From NCBI GenBank assembly GCA_029256565.1, contig JAQSXQ010000037.1, positions 1 through 10,841 on the forward strand: a stretch of 10,841 nucleotides of DNA. The letters run 5' to 3'. Source of the DNA: Mycobacterium sp. GTDB lineage: Bacteria > Actinomycetota > Actinomycetes > Mycobacteriales > Mycobacteriaceae. Of this stretch, positions 1 to 6,692 are shown one piece after another; positions within the stretch are counted from its first letter, which is position 1; each line of letters opens with the position of its first letter. The notes beneath the pieces were generated by a model. The model did no database searches, was not told the DNA's origin, and saw only the letters and a program-made list of their open reading frames with translations. The position numbers were made by a program, and so were the translations under genes.

Positions 1-1
1 C

Positions 2-325
2 GAACTCGTAGCCGCGGGCGTCGGCGTTCTCATCGTTCCGCAGTCGCTGGCGCGGCTGCATCACCGCAAGGACCTGGCGTACCGCCCGATCGCCGAGGCA
101 CCTGGCTGTCCGGTGGCGCTCGCCTTCCCCGAGGGGCCGCCGCCGGCGCTGGTCGAGGAGTTCATCGGCATCGTTCGAGGCCGCACCCCGGGTTCGTCGC
201 GCGGGCGAGCGGAGCCGCCGCCGAAGCGAACGGCGCGGGAGAAGACCCTCGCGAAGCAGGCCGCCCGGGCCGCCGCAGGGAAGGTCGCCCGCAAGCCGGG
301 CCCGGCCAAGCGCGGTCGACGCTGA
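2..325 (+). CDS. LysR-family transcriptional regulator, C-terminal part
   Basis: This is the 3' end of a gene that enters from the left edge; about 107 codons are visible before the TGA at 323-325. The opening residues (ELVAAGVGVLIVPQSLARL, then a YRPI segment and PVALAFPEG) resemble the end of a LysR substrate-binding domain, where a conserved VAAGxGVxxVPxS stretch precedes the last strand and helix. After about residue 60 the protein leaves the fold and ends in a tail of roughly 45 residues rich in Arg, Lys, Ala and Pro, finishing KPGPAKRGRR. LysR proteins are usually DNA-binding tetramers that respond to a small ligand. The DNA-binding N-terminus lies outside the window, so family membership rests on the effector-domain end only. 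Target genes cannot be judged from here. Confidence 0.72.
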   Translation, partial: ELVAAGVGVLIVPQSLARLHHRKDLAYRPIAEAPGCPVALAFPEGPPPALVEEFIGIVRGRTPGSSRGRAEPPPKRTAREKTLAKQAARAAAGKVARKPGPAKRGRR

Positions 326-369
326 CGTCGCCCGGTTTGACTCCTGCGGGTGTGGGTAGGGGAGAGCGT

Positions 370-653
370 ATGGAGAAGTTGTCGTTGACGGGACCATCTA
401 CGGCGGGCACGACCACGAGCTGCGGCAGACCGTGATCGCGCTGACCGAGGGCAACCGGCAGGACGACCACCAAAGCCCTGGCCAGGCAACGCTGTTGGTG
501 CTCCGCGGACGGGTGCGCGTCGCCACGTCGGCCGACGACGCCGACGCCGTGGAATGTGCCGAGGGCGACTACCTGCTGCTCCCGCTCGAGCGGCACAACC
601 TCGCCGCGCTCGAGGACGCAGTGGTGCTGCTGACGGTGGTCAAGAAGCTCTGA
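370..653 (+). pseudogene. Small cupin-domain protein, probably disrupted near its 5' end
   Basis: The readable part gives YGGHDHELRQTVIALTEGN, then SPGQATLLVLRGRVRV, GDYLLLPLERHNL and ALEDAVVLLTVVKKL, the pattern of a short single-domain cupin (a small beta-barrel, often metal-binding; role unknown). This frame has a TAG at 357-359 and no ATG, GTG or TTG before GTG 432, which lies after the conserved YGGHDH segment. In another frame an ATG at 370, preceded by the purine-rich GGGGAGA at 359-365, encodes MEKLSLT, which resembles the N-terminus of this family as I remember it. That frame stops at 433-435. The simplest reading is that about 20 codons, not a multiple of three, are lost between about 388 and 393. 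If GTG 432 is used instead, a shortened 73-residue protein could be made. The 3' end overlaps the convergent VOC gene by 14 bases. Confidence 0.6.
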
Positions 654-1067
654 CTCGCGCCGCGTCCGGCTCACCCGGGAGGTAGGTACCGATCGACAAC
701 TGCCGACCTTCCGGATCGAGCAGATCGACGCGAAAGTTCCCCCATGGCGTGGTCTCGGGTGCGATGAGCACCGTCGTTCCACGCGCAGTAGCCCGCTCGT
801 GGATGGCGCTCACGTCGTCGGCGTCCACCACGACGTGCGAACCGCTGCCCACGCAGTCGCCTTTGACTGCCGGGACGTCGTACCCGCGATCATCACGCTG
901 AACGCACACCACCGCGTCACCGCGCCGAAGCTCGGCATGATCGAGGTCGCCGTCGTCCTGGAACGTACGTACGACGTCGAAGCCAAGGACGTCGGCCGTT
1001 GCACACCGACAGACACGACGCGCCGAGCGTGGGCCTTGTACACGGAAATCGCCCGAAAACCGTGCAT
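640..1067 (-). pseudogene. VOC / glyoxalase-bleomycin-resistance-like protein, frameshifted
   Basis: Read on the minus strand, most of a vicinal-oxygen-chelate domain is clear: DVLGFDVVRTFQDDGDLDHAEL, RRGDAVVCVQRDDRGYDVP, a SHVVVDADDVSAIHERA segment and the closing WGNFRVDLLDPEGRQLSIG before TGA (640-642). VOC proteins include glyoxalases, dioxygenases and resistance proteins, usually dimers with a metal held by His and Glu; the substrate here is unknown. The frame has no start codon just upstream of DVLGF. A plausible beginning, MHGFRAISVYKAHARR, sits in another frame from ATG 1067 (or GTG 1076). Joining the two needs a net loss of one base (or gain of two) between about 1000 and 1035. The gene begins 19 bases after the SDR stop, so it was probably the second gene of an operon with it. 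Confidence 0.66.
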
Positions 1068-1085
1068 AGGCCCCACGCTCGCGGC

Positions 1086-1883
1086 TCAGTCGGCCACCTT
1101 CGCGCCCGTGATCGAGTTTCCGCCGTCGATCGCCAACGTGGTGCCCGTGACGTACGAGGCACCCGGCACGGCGAGGAACGCCACACCCGCGGCCACCTCG
1201 GCGGCGGTCGCCGACCGGCCGACCGGGGTGGCGTTGCCCGCAATGACCTCGGACGGCAGCTGGGCGGCCGTGGCAATCCAGCCCGGCACCACCACGTTGG
1301 CGGTCACGCCGTCGGCGGCGTAGTCGACCGCAACCGACCGGGTCATCCCCAACATCGCGGCCTTGGCGGTGTGATACCCGACGTCCCCGGTGTAGGCGGT
1401 GAGGATGCCTGCCGTCGACGCCACGTTGATGATCCGGCCGTACCCCCGCTCGACCATGCCGGGCAGCGCAGCACGGGTGACGAAGAACGCGCTGTCGACG
1501 TTCCGTCGTAGCGCCAGCGCCCACTCCTCGTCGGTCATGACCATCAGGGAGTTCGGGCGTTCGGGGCTGTTGACCGACGCCAGCCCCGCGTTGTTGACGA
1601 CGATGTCGACCTTGCCGAACGCGGCCTCGGTCGCGGCGACCAGCTCACTCGCGGCGTCCGGATCCATCAGATCCGCGACGAACGAGTGCGCGGCAATGCC
1701 CTCGGCCTGCAGATCGCCAGCCCGTTGCGCCGCGCGATCGGTGGTCCCGGTGACCATCACCGACGCACCGAACTGGCCCAGGAGTCGGGCTGACGCGAAC
1801 CCGATCCCCAGGTCGCTGCTCGATCCCGTGACGAGCGCCACCTGGCCGGTCAGATCGAATGCGGCGGGCACCTTTGTGGGCAT
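1086..1883 (-). CDS. Short-chain dehydrogenase/reductase (SDR), classical type
   Basis: A complete 265-residue protein of usual classical-SDR length, a cytoplasmic NAD(P)(H)-dependent oxidoreductase. The dinucleotide-binding motif TGSSSDLGIG spans residues 19-28, NNAG is at 97-100, and the catalytic tetrad can be placed at Asn128, Ser156 (INVASTAG), Tyr170 and Lys174 (YHTAK). The C-terminus has the common YVTGTTLAIDGG strand. The start is ATG 1883, preceded on the minus strand by GAAAGGGAC about 8 bases upstream, a good ribosome-binding site. A minus-strand TAGTGT at 1949-1944 is a possible -10 element. The VOC gene follows after 19 bases. It diverges from the binding-protein cluster, so the two may share control through the palindrome at 1976-2000. 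The substrate is not determinable; FabG-like annotation would be a family-level guess only. Confidence 0.93.
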   Translation of the reverse strand: MPTKVPAAFDLTGQVALVTGSSSDLGIGFASARLLGQFGASVMVTGTTDRAAQRAGDLQAEGIAAHSFVADLMDPDAASELVAATEAAFGKVDIVVNNAGLASVNSPERPNSLMVMTDEEWALALRRNVDSAFFVTRAALPGMVERGYGRIINVASTAGILTAYTGDVGYHTAKAAMLGMTRSVAVDYAADGVTANVVVPGWIATAAQLPSEVIAGNATPVGRSATAAEVAAGVAFLAVPGASYVTGTTLAIDGGNSITGAKVAD

Positions 1884-1975
1884 CTTGTTACGTCCCTTTC
1901 GTTTTCAGCGTGCCAACCCATGCTGGGCGGGCTTCTCGGGAGAACACTAGATGGCCATCCGATCCGTTTCTAGGT

Positions 1976-2000
1976 CGAACGACCAAAACTTGGACGTTCG
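1976..2000. promoter_or_regulatory. 25-bp interrupted palindrome, probable regulator operator
   Basis: The arms read CGAACG-A-CCAA and TTGG-A-CGTTCG around the centre AAC at 1987-1989; 10 of 12 base pairs are symmetric. It lies in the 182-base gap between the divergent SDR gene and the solute-binding-protein gene, just upstream of where a -35 element for the SDR would fall. Its size and symmetry suit a dimeric regulator. The TetR protein encoded at 3634 is the nearest candidate, by inference only. A separate perfect 10-bp palindrome, GATGGCCATC, sits at 1950-1959. Confidence 0.7.
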
Positions 2001-2065
2001 TACAAACTAGTAACCGCCATGTCACGCCGACGAAATGGACTGCGCTGACACTCGTTGACGTGAGC

Positions 2066-3628
2066 ATGAATCGCATGTCCGGCATCGCATCCCTGGCCGC
2101 GACCGTCCTGCTGCTGGCGACCACGGCCTGCTCGGGCTCGAGCAATCAGGCGACCGATGCCGAGGCGTTGACGTCGTCGATCCGGACCCCGATGATGTCC
2201 GACCCGCCGCCGCTGGACCCCGACGTGTTCTATCAGCCCGAGGGTCTGCTGATCATGACCTCGGCGTACCAGGGTCTGCTGCGCTATGCACCGGGGACGA
2301 CCAAGGTGGAGGGCCTGCTCGCCACGAGATGGGCCGTGTCACCCGACGGTCTGACGTATACGTTCACGTTGCGCGACGGCGTGAAGTTCTCCGACGGAAC
2401 GCCGTTCGACTCGGCGGCAGCCAAGGCCAGCTTCCAGCGCCGGATCGACATGGCAGCCGGGCCGTCGTACATGCTCGCCGACGTCGCCGGCATGACGACA
2501 CCCGACCCGTTGACCTTCGTCGTCACGCTCACCAAGCCGGTGGCGCCATTCCTCGACTACCTGGCCTCGCCCTACGGCCCGCTGATGACCAGCCCGGCCG
2601 CCATCGCCGAGAACGCCGCCGGGGATGACCGCGCTGCAGCATGGCTGGCATCGCACACCGCGGGCACCGGGCCCTACGAACTGACCGAGGCGGTCCCGGC
2701 GAGTCATTACACACTCAGTGCCAACGCGAATTACTGGGGCGAGAAGCCGCAGATCTCGACCGTCTCGCTACCGGTCATCCCAGCGACCGCCGTGCAACGG
2801 CTGCAACTCGAGAACGGTCAGCTCGACATGATCCTGCACGGGCTGTCCAAGGGCGACTACGAGGGGTTGAGCACCAACCCCAACACCGAAGTGCGACAGG
2901 AGAACGCACTGGTGAAGGCACTGGTGATGGTCAACCCAGACTCGCGCGTCTTCGGGCCGGCCCCGGCCCGGGCGGCGCTGACCGCGGGCCTCGACCAGAC
3001 CGCGTTGACGACAGCAGTATTCGGCGATCAGGGGTCCCCGTCCACGCAGTTCTATCCCACCGGGATGCTGCCCGACGGTGCCGTTCCCGACGTCCACGCC
3101 TTCGACCCGTCGAAGCTGAAGGCCTTGGGCGCCGCGGGGGGCGACGTCGAGATCGGCTTCCCCACCGGCGACAGCAGCCTGCAGGACCTGGCCAACCAGA
3201 TGCAGGTGATCCTGCAGCAGGCGGGACTGACTGCGACCGTCCGCGACTTTCCGCTCGCGCAGTTCTTCGCGCTCGTCGACAACCCCGACCAGCGGCCGGA
3301 CCTCCTGCTGGCCTCCTTCAATCCCGATGCCGCGCATCCCGATACGTGGTCGCGGATCTATCAGTACACCAACGCGCCGGTCAACCTGCAGGGCTGCACG
3401 GTGCCCGCAGCGGACGCGCTGCTCGACGCCGGTAGCGCCGAGCCCGACCCGGCCAGGTCGCAGGCACTGTATGTCGACGCGGCCAAGGCCTACCGTGACT
3501 CGATGTGCTGGGTGAATCTGGGAGACCTCCACAACACGATCGCCGCCCGGAAGGGCTACTCCAACTGGAGCAGCCAGCCGGCCTGGATGTGGGACACCGA
3601 CTTCTCCACGGTCACGTATCAGGGGTGA
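2066..3628 (+). CDS. ABC-transporter solute-binding lipoprotein, family 5 (SBP_bac_5)
   Basis: A 520-residue protein from ATG 2066, a normal size for the oligopeptide/dipeptide (DppA/OppA/NikA) binding family. Residues 1-22 form a lipoprotein signal: charged MNRMSG, a hydrophobic stretch, then LLATTAC with Cys22 as the probable lipidation site, followed by SGSS. The mature protein would sit on the outer face of the cytoplasmic membrane. The family signature lies at about residues 85-115 (SPDGLTYTFTLRDGVKFSDG). These proteins bind peptides, nickel chelates, sugars or other small solutes for import. No permease or ATPase gene follows; five bases after the stop comes a TetR regulator, then a ureohydrolase. 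Starts at GTG 2060 or ATG 2075 are also possible, and no strong Shine-Dalgarno site distinguishes them. The ligand is unknown; a guanidino or amine compound is a guess from context. Confidence 0.9.
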   Translation: MNRMSGIASLAATVLLLATTACSGSSNQATDAEALTSSIRTPMMSDPPPLDPDVFYQPEGLLIMTSAYQGLLRYAPGTTKVEGLLATRWAVSPDGLTYTFTLRDGVKFSDGTPFDSAAAKASFQRRIDMAAGPSYMLADVAGMTTPDPLTFVVTLTKPVAPFLDYLASPYGPLMTSPAAIAENAAGDDRAAAWLASHTAGTGPYELTEAVPASHYTLSANANYWGEKPQISTVSLPVIPATAVQRLQLENGQLDMILHGLSKGDYEGLSTNPNTEVRQENALVKALVMVNPDSRVFGPAPARAALTAGLDQTALTTAVFGDQGSPSTQFYPTGMLPDGAVPDVHAFDPSKLKALGAAGGDVEIGFPTGDSSLQDLANQMQVILQQAGLTATVRDFPLAQFFALVDNPDQRPDLLLASFNPDAAHPDTWSRIYQYTNAPVNLQGCTVPAADALLDAGSAEPDPARSQALYVDAAKAYRDSMCWVNLGDLHNTIAARKGYSNWSSQPAWMWDTDFSTVTYQG

Positions 3629-3633
3629 GGTGA

Positions 3634-4245
3634 GTGGCCACACAGACGGGAAACACCGCGCGTGGCGTGCAGCGCCGCACCGAGATCATCGACGCCGCGA
3701 TAGCGGTCATGGCGCAGGTGGGACTGGCCGGACTCTCGATGCGGATCGTGGCCAATCAGGCCGGAATACCACTGGGTGCGCTGAGCTACTACTTCGACGA
3801 CAAAGCCGATCTGGTCGCGCAGGCCTTTCAGCAGCTGTCGGACCGCGAGATCGAGCGCGTGGTCCGCACCGCCGAGCAGTTGTCCCCGTCGATGTCGGCA
3901 GACCAGCTGGCCGACGCCGTGGCCGACATGATCATCGACGGCTTCACGTCACCGCAGGGCGCGATCGTCACCCGCTATGAACTGGTGACCGAGGCCAGCC
4001 GGGATGAGCGCCTGCGCCCGATGTTCGAAGCGTGGTACGCCGCAATGGTTCCGGCGCTGAGCCGGCTGTTCCGCGATCTCGGCTCCCGGCAACCCGAACT
4101 GGATTCCCGCACCGTCATGGCGGTGACCGCGGGGCTGGAGATCGACAACATCTACCGACCGCTGGGCCCGGTGGACAAGCGACGGATCCGCGCCACCATC
4201 CGGCACGCGTTCCGGGCCTTGATCGCCATGCACGAAACCACCTGA
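3634..4245 (+). CDS. TetR/AcrR-family transcriptional regulator
   Basis: A 203-residue protein. The N-terminal helix-turn-helix covers about residues 13-60 (RRTEIIDAAIAVMAQVG, then IVANQAGIPLGALSYYFDDK), with the recognition helix near 46-54; the rest is the helical ligand-binding and dimerisation domain, resembling the BetI-type C-terminal group (ELVTEASRDERLRPMF). TetR proteins usually repress nearby genes until a ligand binds. The GTG start at 3634 is chosen because AGGGGTGAGG at 3621-3630 provides a ribosome-binding site overlapping the previous stop, and because the N-terminus length is right. It is coupled to the binding-protein gene (5-base gap) and followed 33 bases later by the ureohydrolase, so it probably controls this cluster and perhaps the divergent SDR through 1976-2000. 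The ligand is unknown. Confidence 0.93.
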   Translation: MATQTGNTARGVQRRTEIIDAAIAVMAQVGLAGLSMRIVANQAGIPLGALSYYFDDKADLVAQAFQQLSDREIERVVRTAEQLSPSMSADQLADAVADMIIDGFTSPQGAIVTRYELVTEASRDERLRPMFEAWYAAMVPALSRLFRDLGSRQPELDSRTVMAVTAGLEIDNIYRPLGPVDKRRIRATIRHAFRALIAMHETT

Positions 4246-4278
4246 GCGTCAGCTCACCTCACAGAAGGCGGAAGTCAA

Positions 4279-5373
4279 TTGCTGGGCAGCGCATTCGGAC
4301 CGGACATCACCTTCCTCGGCGTACCGCGGTGTGACCTCGACGACGTGTCGAGTTACGCCGATGCCGACATCGTCATCCTTGGTGCGCCGCTCGACGGCGG
4401 CACGACCTACCGTTCGGGCGCCCGCTTCGGGCCGTCGGCACTACGCCAGGCCTGCTACCTGCCCCAAGACGGGTCCCGCCCGAGCCTGGCGCTGCGCGTC
4501 GACGGGCTCAAGGACCTGAAGGTGTACGACGCGGGCGACGTCGCGCTCTACAACGGAAACATCGAGCAGGCAGTCGGTTTGATCGAGGAGGAGGTCTACA
4601 AGGTCTCCGCCGCCGGTGCGATCCCGATCATCCTCGGCGGCGACCACACGATCGCCTGGCCCGACCACACCGGGGTGGCCCGTCAGCACGGGTTCGGCAA
4701 GGTGTCGATGATCCACTTCGACGCCCACGCCGACACCGGCGACCTCCACTCCGGATCGCTCGTCGGGCACGGTCTGCCGATGCGGCGGCTGATCGAGTCC
4801 GGCGCACTGCGCGGTGATCGCTTCCTGCAGCTCGGGCTGCGTGGGTACTGGCCGGACGAGCCGGTGCTCCAGTGGATGGCGGCCCAGGGCCTACGGTCCT
4901 ATGAGATGACCGAGATCGTGAGCCGCGGGTTGGAGACCTGTCTGACCGAGGCCTTCGCGATCGCGACCGACGACTGCGAGGGCGTGTTCCTGTCGGTCGA
5001 CATCGACGTGTGCGATCCGGGTCATGCACCGGGCACGGGAACCCCTGAGCCGGGCGGCTTCTCGGCTCGTGAGCTGCTCGATGCCGTGCGGCGGATCTGC
5101 TACGAGCTGCCCGTCCTCGGCGTGGACGTCGTCGAGGTCGCACCGCCGTACGACCACGCCGACATCACGGCACTGCTCGGCAACCGCGTCGTCCTGGAGG
5201 TGATATCGGCCATCGCGCGGCGCCGCAAGGACGCCGAACAGGGAACGACCTGGGATCCCAGTCAGCCGCTGCTCGCGGGACGGGAGGTCGACGAGCAGCT
5301 CCGCCTGATCGCCGAGGGCGAAGCCGCGCGCCGACGTGGGGAAGGTGGGGCTCGACCGCACCACCACCACTAG
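4279..5373 (+). CDS. Ureohydrolase of the agmatinase/arginase family
   Basis: A 364-residue enzyme. All metal ligands of the family are visible: His123 in GGDH, Asp148, His150 and Asp152 in HFDAHAD, and Asp241 and Asp243 in SVDIDVCDP. The family uses two Mn (or Ni) ions to cleave a guanidino or formimino group, giving urea (or formamide) and an amine. The substrate loop reads GHGLPMRR (163-170), where agmatinases I recall have HGTPFR, so agmatine should not be assumed: guanidinobutyrate, guanidinopropionate, another guanidine or a formimino compound are alternatives. The start is TTG 4279, supported by GGCGGAAG at 4267-4274 and by an N-terminus that leads directly into the first conserved strand. 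The C-terminus runs about 40 residues past the catalytic fold and ends in four His residues. It is the last gene of the binding protein-TetR cluster and ends 7 bases from a convergent gene. Confidence 0.92.
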   Translation: MLGSAFGPDITFLGVPRCDLDDVSSYADADIVILGAPLDGGTTYRSGARFGPSALRQACYLPQDGSRPSLALRVDGLKDLKVYDAGDVALYNGNIEQAVGLIEEEVYKVSAAGAIPIILGGDHTIAWPDHTGVARQHGFGKVSMIHFDAHADTGDLHSGSLVGHGLPMRRLIESGALRGDRFLQLGLRGYWPDEPVLQWMAAQGLRSYEMTEIVSRGLETCLTEAFAIATDDCEGVFLSVDIDVCDPGHAPGTGTPEPGGFSARELLDAVRRICYELPVLGVDVVEVAPPYDHADITALLGNRVVLEVISAIARRRKDAEQGTTWDPSQPLLAGREVDEQLRLIAEGEAARRRGEGGARPHHHH

Positions 5374-5380
5374 GGAGCGG

Positions 5381-6565
5381 CTACTTCGGGGTGTGCTGCG
5401 GCCCCTGGGCCTTCTTGTACAGCGACTTGAGCATGCGGTCGCGGAACGCGGCGTTGTCGATCAGCTTCACGCCCGCCCCCGCGAGCTTCGGCCGACCGAT
5501 CAACTGGTGCATGTAGCGGCCACGCCGGTACTCCCGGCCCCACGCCGCTTCCATGCGCTGGGCGTAGTTGGTGAAGTCGTCGGGGCCGCCGTTGGTCAGC
5601 GCTGCGATCGCGCATTCGCCTGCCGCAAGACCCGATTCGAGCGCCTTGGAGATGCCCGCGCCCGACGCCGGCTTGCCTGCACCCAGCGAGTCGCCGGTGA
5701 ACAGCACGCCGGGGCGCCACGGCGGCCACGCCGTGAACCCCATCGGCAGCCGCCACGCCCGCACGCTCTTGTTCTTCTTGAGTTCCTCGATCGGCGGCAG
5801 TTCCCAATCCCGCGGCAGCGTGCGGAGGAACTCGCCGAGGAACTGCGTCGCGTTGATCGACTGCCAGTTCTTGTAGCTGTTGACGTAGCCGAGCCCGATG
5901 TTGAACACGCCGTTGCCCATCGGGAACACCCAGCCGTACCCGGGTAGCTGGTCACCCTCGAACACCAGCTTCAGGTAGATGTCGAGCGAGTCCGTGTCCG
6001 GGCGGTTGGCGTGCATCTCCGAGCGGATCGCGATCGCCGAGTAGCCGTTGTACTCCGAGTCGATCTTGAGCGCCCGCTTGATGGGGGAGTAGGCGCCGTC
6101 GGCTGCGATCACCGCGTCACCGAGGACCTTCTCACCGCCCTTGAGCACGACGCCGACGACGCGACCGTTCGCGTCGAATTCCGGCGCACTGACCTCCGCG
6201 CCCTGGCGCACTTCGGCACCTGCAGACTCGGCGTGCTTGAGCAACAGGGTGTCGAGCTCGGTGCGGCTCACGGTGTGGCCGTGGTCGGGCATGCCTGGCC
6301 GCCGCGGGAACGACAGCTCCCACGCGCTCGGGCTGAACACCGTGACGCGGTTGACTCGGTGGAATGCGGACACCTCGTGGGCCAGGCCCATCTTCTGCAG
6401 ATAGCTGACGGCGCGCGCGGTGAGGCCGTCACCGCAGGGCTTGTCGCGCGGGAACTGCGCCTTGTCCAGGACGACGACCTTGGCGCCGGTTCGTGCGGCC
6501 TGCCACGCGGCGGCCGAACCCGAGGGGCCGCCTCCGGCGATCACCAGGTCGTATCGCTGCGTCAT
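5381..6565 (-). CDS. Geranylgeranyl-reductase-family FAD-dependent oxidoreductase
   Basis: A complete 394-residue flavoprotein. The N-terminus has an FAD-binding Rossmann motif GGGPSG (residues 11-16), an FPRDKPCGDGLTARAV segment at 38-52 typical of the geranylgeranyl reductase group, ADGAYSPIKRAL at 155-166, LPGYGWVFPMGNGVFNIGLG around 207-226, and a second FAD contact at GDSLGAGKPASGAG (291-304). Family members reduce isoprenoid double bonds or hydroxylate aromatics; MenJ, which saturates a menaquinone side-chain bond in mycobacteria, is a relative, but differences around the second FAD contact suggest a paralogue, so the substrate is left open. The start at ATG 6565 is preceded by GACGAGG on the minus strand. 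A minus-strand TACGAT at 6610-6605 is a possible -10. It diverges from the TetR gene at 6692, so regulator control is possible. The last residues lie 7 bases from the convergent ureohydrolase gene. Confidence 0.9.
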   Translation of the reverse strand: MTQRYDLVIAGGGPSGSAAAWQAARTGAKVVVLDKAQFPRDKPCGDGLTARAVSYLQKMGLAHEVSAFHRVNRVTVFSPSAWELSFPRRPGMPDHGHTVSRTELDTLLLKHAESAGAEVRQGAEVSAPEFDANGRVVGVVLKGGEKVLGDAVIAADGAYSPIKRALKIDSEYNGYSAIAIRSEMHANRPDTDSLDIYLKLVFEGDQLPGYGWVFPMGNGVFNIGLGYVNSYKNWQSINATQFLGEFLRTLPRDWELPPIEELKKNKSVRAWRLPMGFTAWPPWRPGVLFTGDSLGAGKPASGAGISKALESGLAAGECAIAALTNGGPDDFTNYAQRMEAAWGREYRRGRYMHQLIGRPKLAGAGVKLIDNAAFRDRMLKSLYKKAQGPQHTPK

Positions 6566-6650
6566 GGGCCTCGTCTCACTCGCGGGGGCTGCATCTCGGC
6601 GACGATCGTACCCGCGGCGACAGGGCCCGGCGGGCTGAGCGGAACGGCGC

Positions 6651-6692
6651 GGTACAGCAGGTCAGGCGGTACCAGCGGGTACAGTAACTTCG
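6651..6692 (+). promoter_or_regulatory. Leaderless-type promoter with GGTAC repeats for the TetR gene
   Basis: TACAGT at 6680-6685 fits the mycobacterial -10 pattern TANNNT, and counting seven bases on puts transcription start exactly at GTG 6692, so the mRNA would have no leader. GGTAC occurs three times here, at 6651, 6668 and 6678. The second and third form a 14-bp palindrome, GTACC-AGCG-GGTAC (6669-6682), overlapping the -10. Autorepression by the TetR protein is a reasonable inference. No convincing -35 was found. Confidence 0.6.

Noticed and set aside
640..1524. A 294-codon minus-strand frame covering both the VOC region and half of the SDR gene
   Set aside because: Only its last 110 or so codons look like protein; the rest is the wrong frame of the SDR gene, which has full catalytic motifs in its own frame.
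1990..2013. TTGGAC ... TAGTAA as a promoter for the binding-protein gene
   Set aside because: The spacer is only 12 bases and TAGTAA lacks the final T; no convincing promoter for this gene was found.
4243..4256. TGAGC-GTCA-GCTCA hairpin after the TetR stop
   Set aside because: Only a 5-bp stem inside a 33-base gap between co-directional genes and with no T-run; too weak to call a terminator.
5361..5370. Four His codons at the end of the ureohydrolase, like a cloning tag
   Set aside because: Only four residues, in a natural context with a native stop and a neighbouring convergent gene; there is no vector sequence around it.
5381..6565. FAD oxidoreductase as MenJ (menaquinone reductase)
   Set aside because: Only a family-level match; the second FAD-contact region and the context differ from MenJ as I remember it, so no symbol is given.
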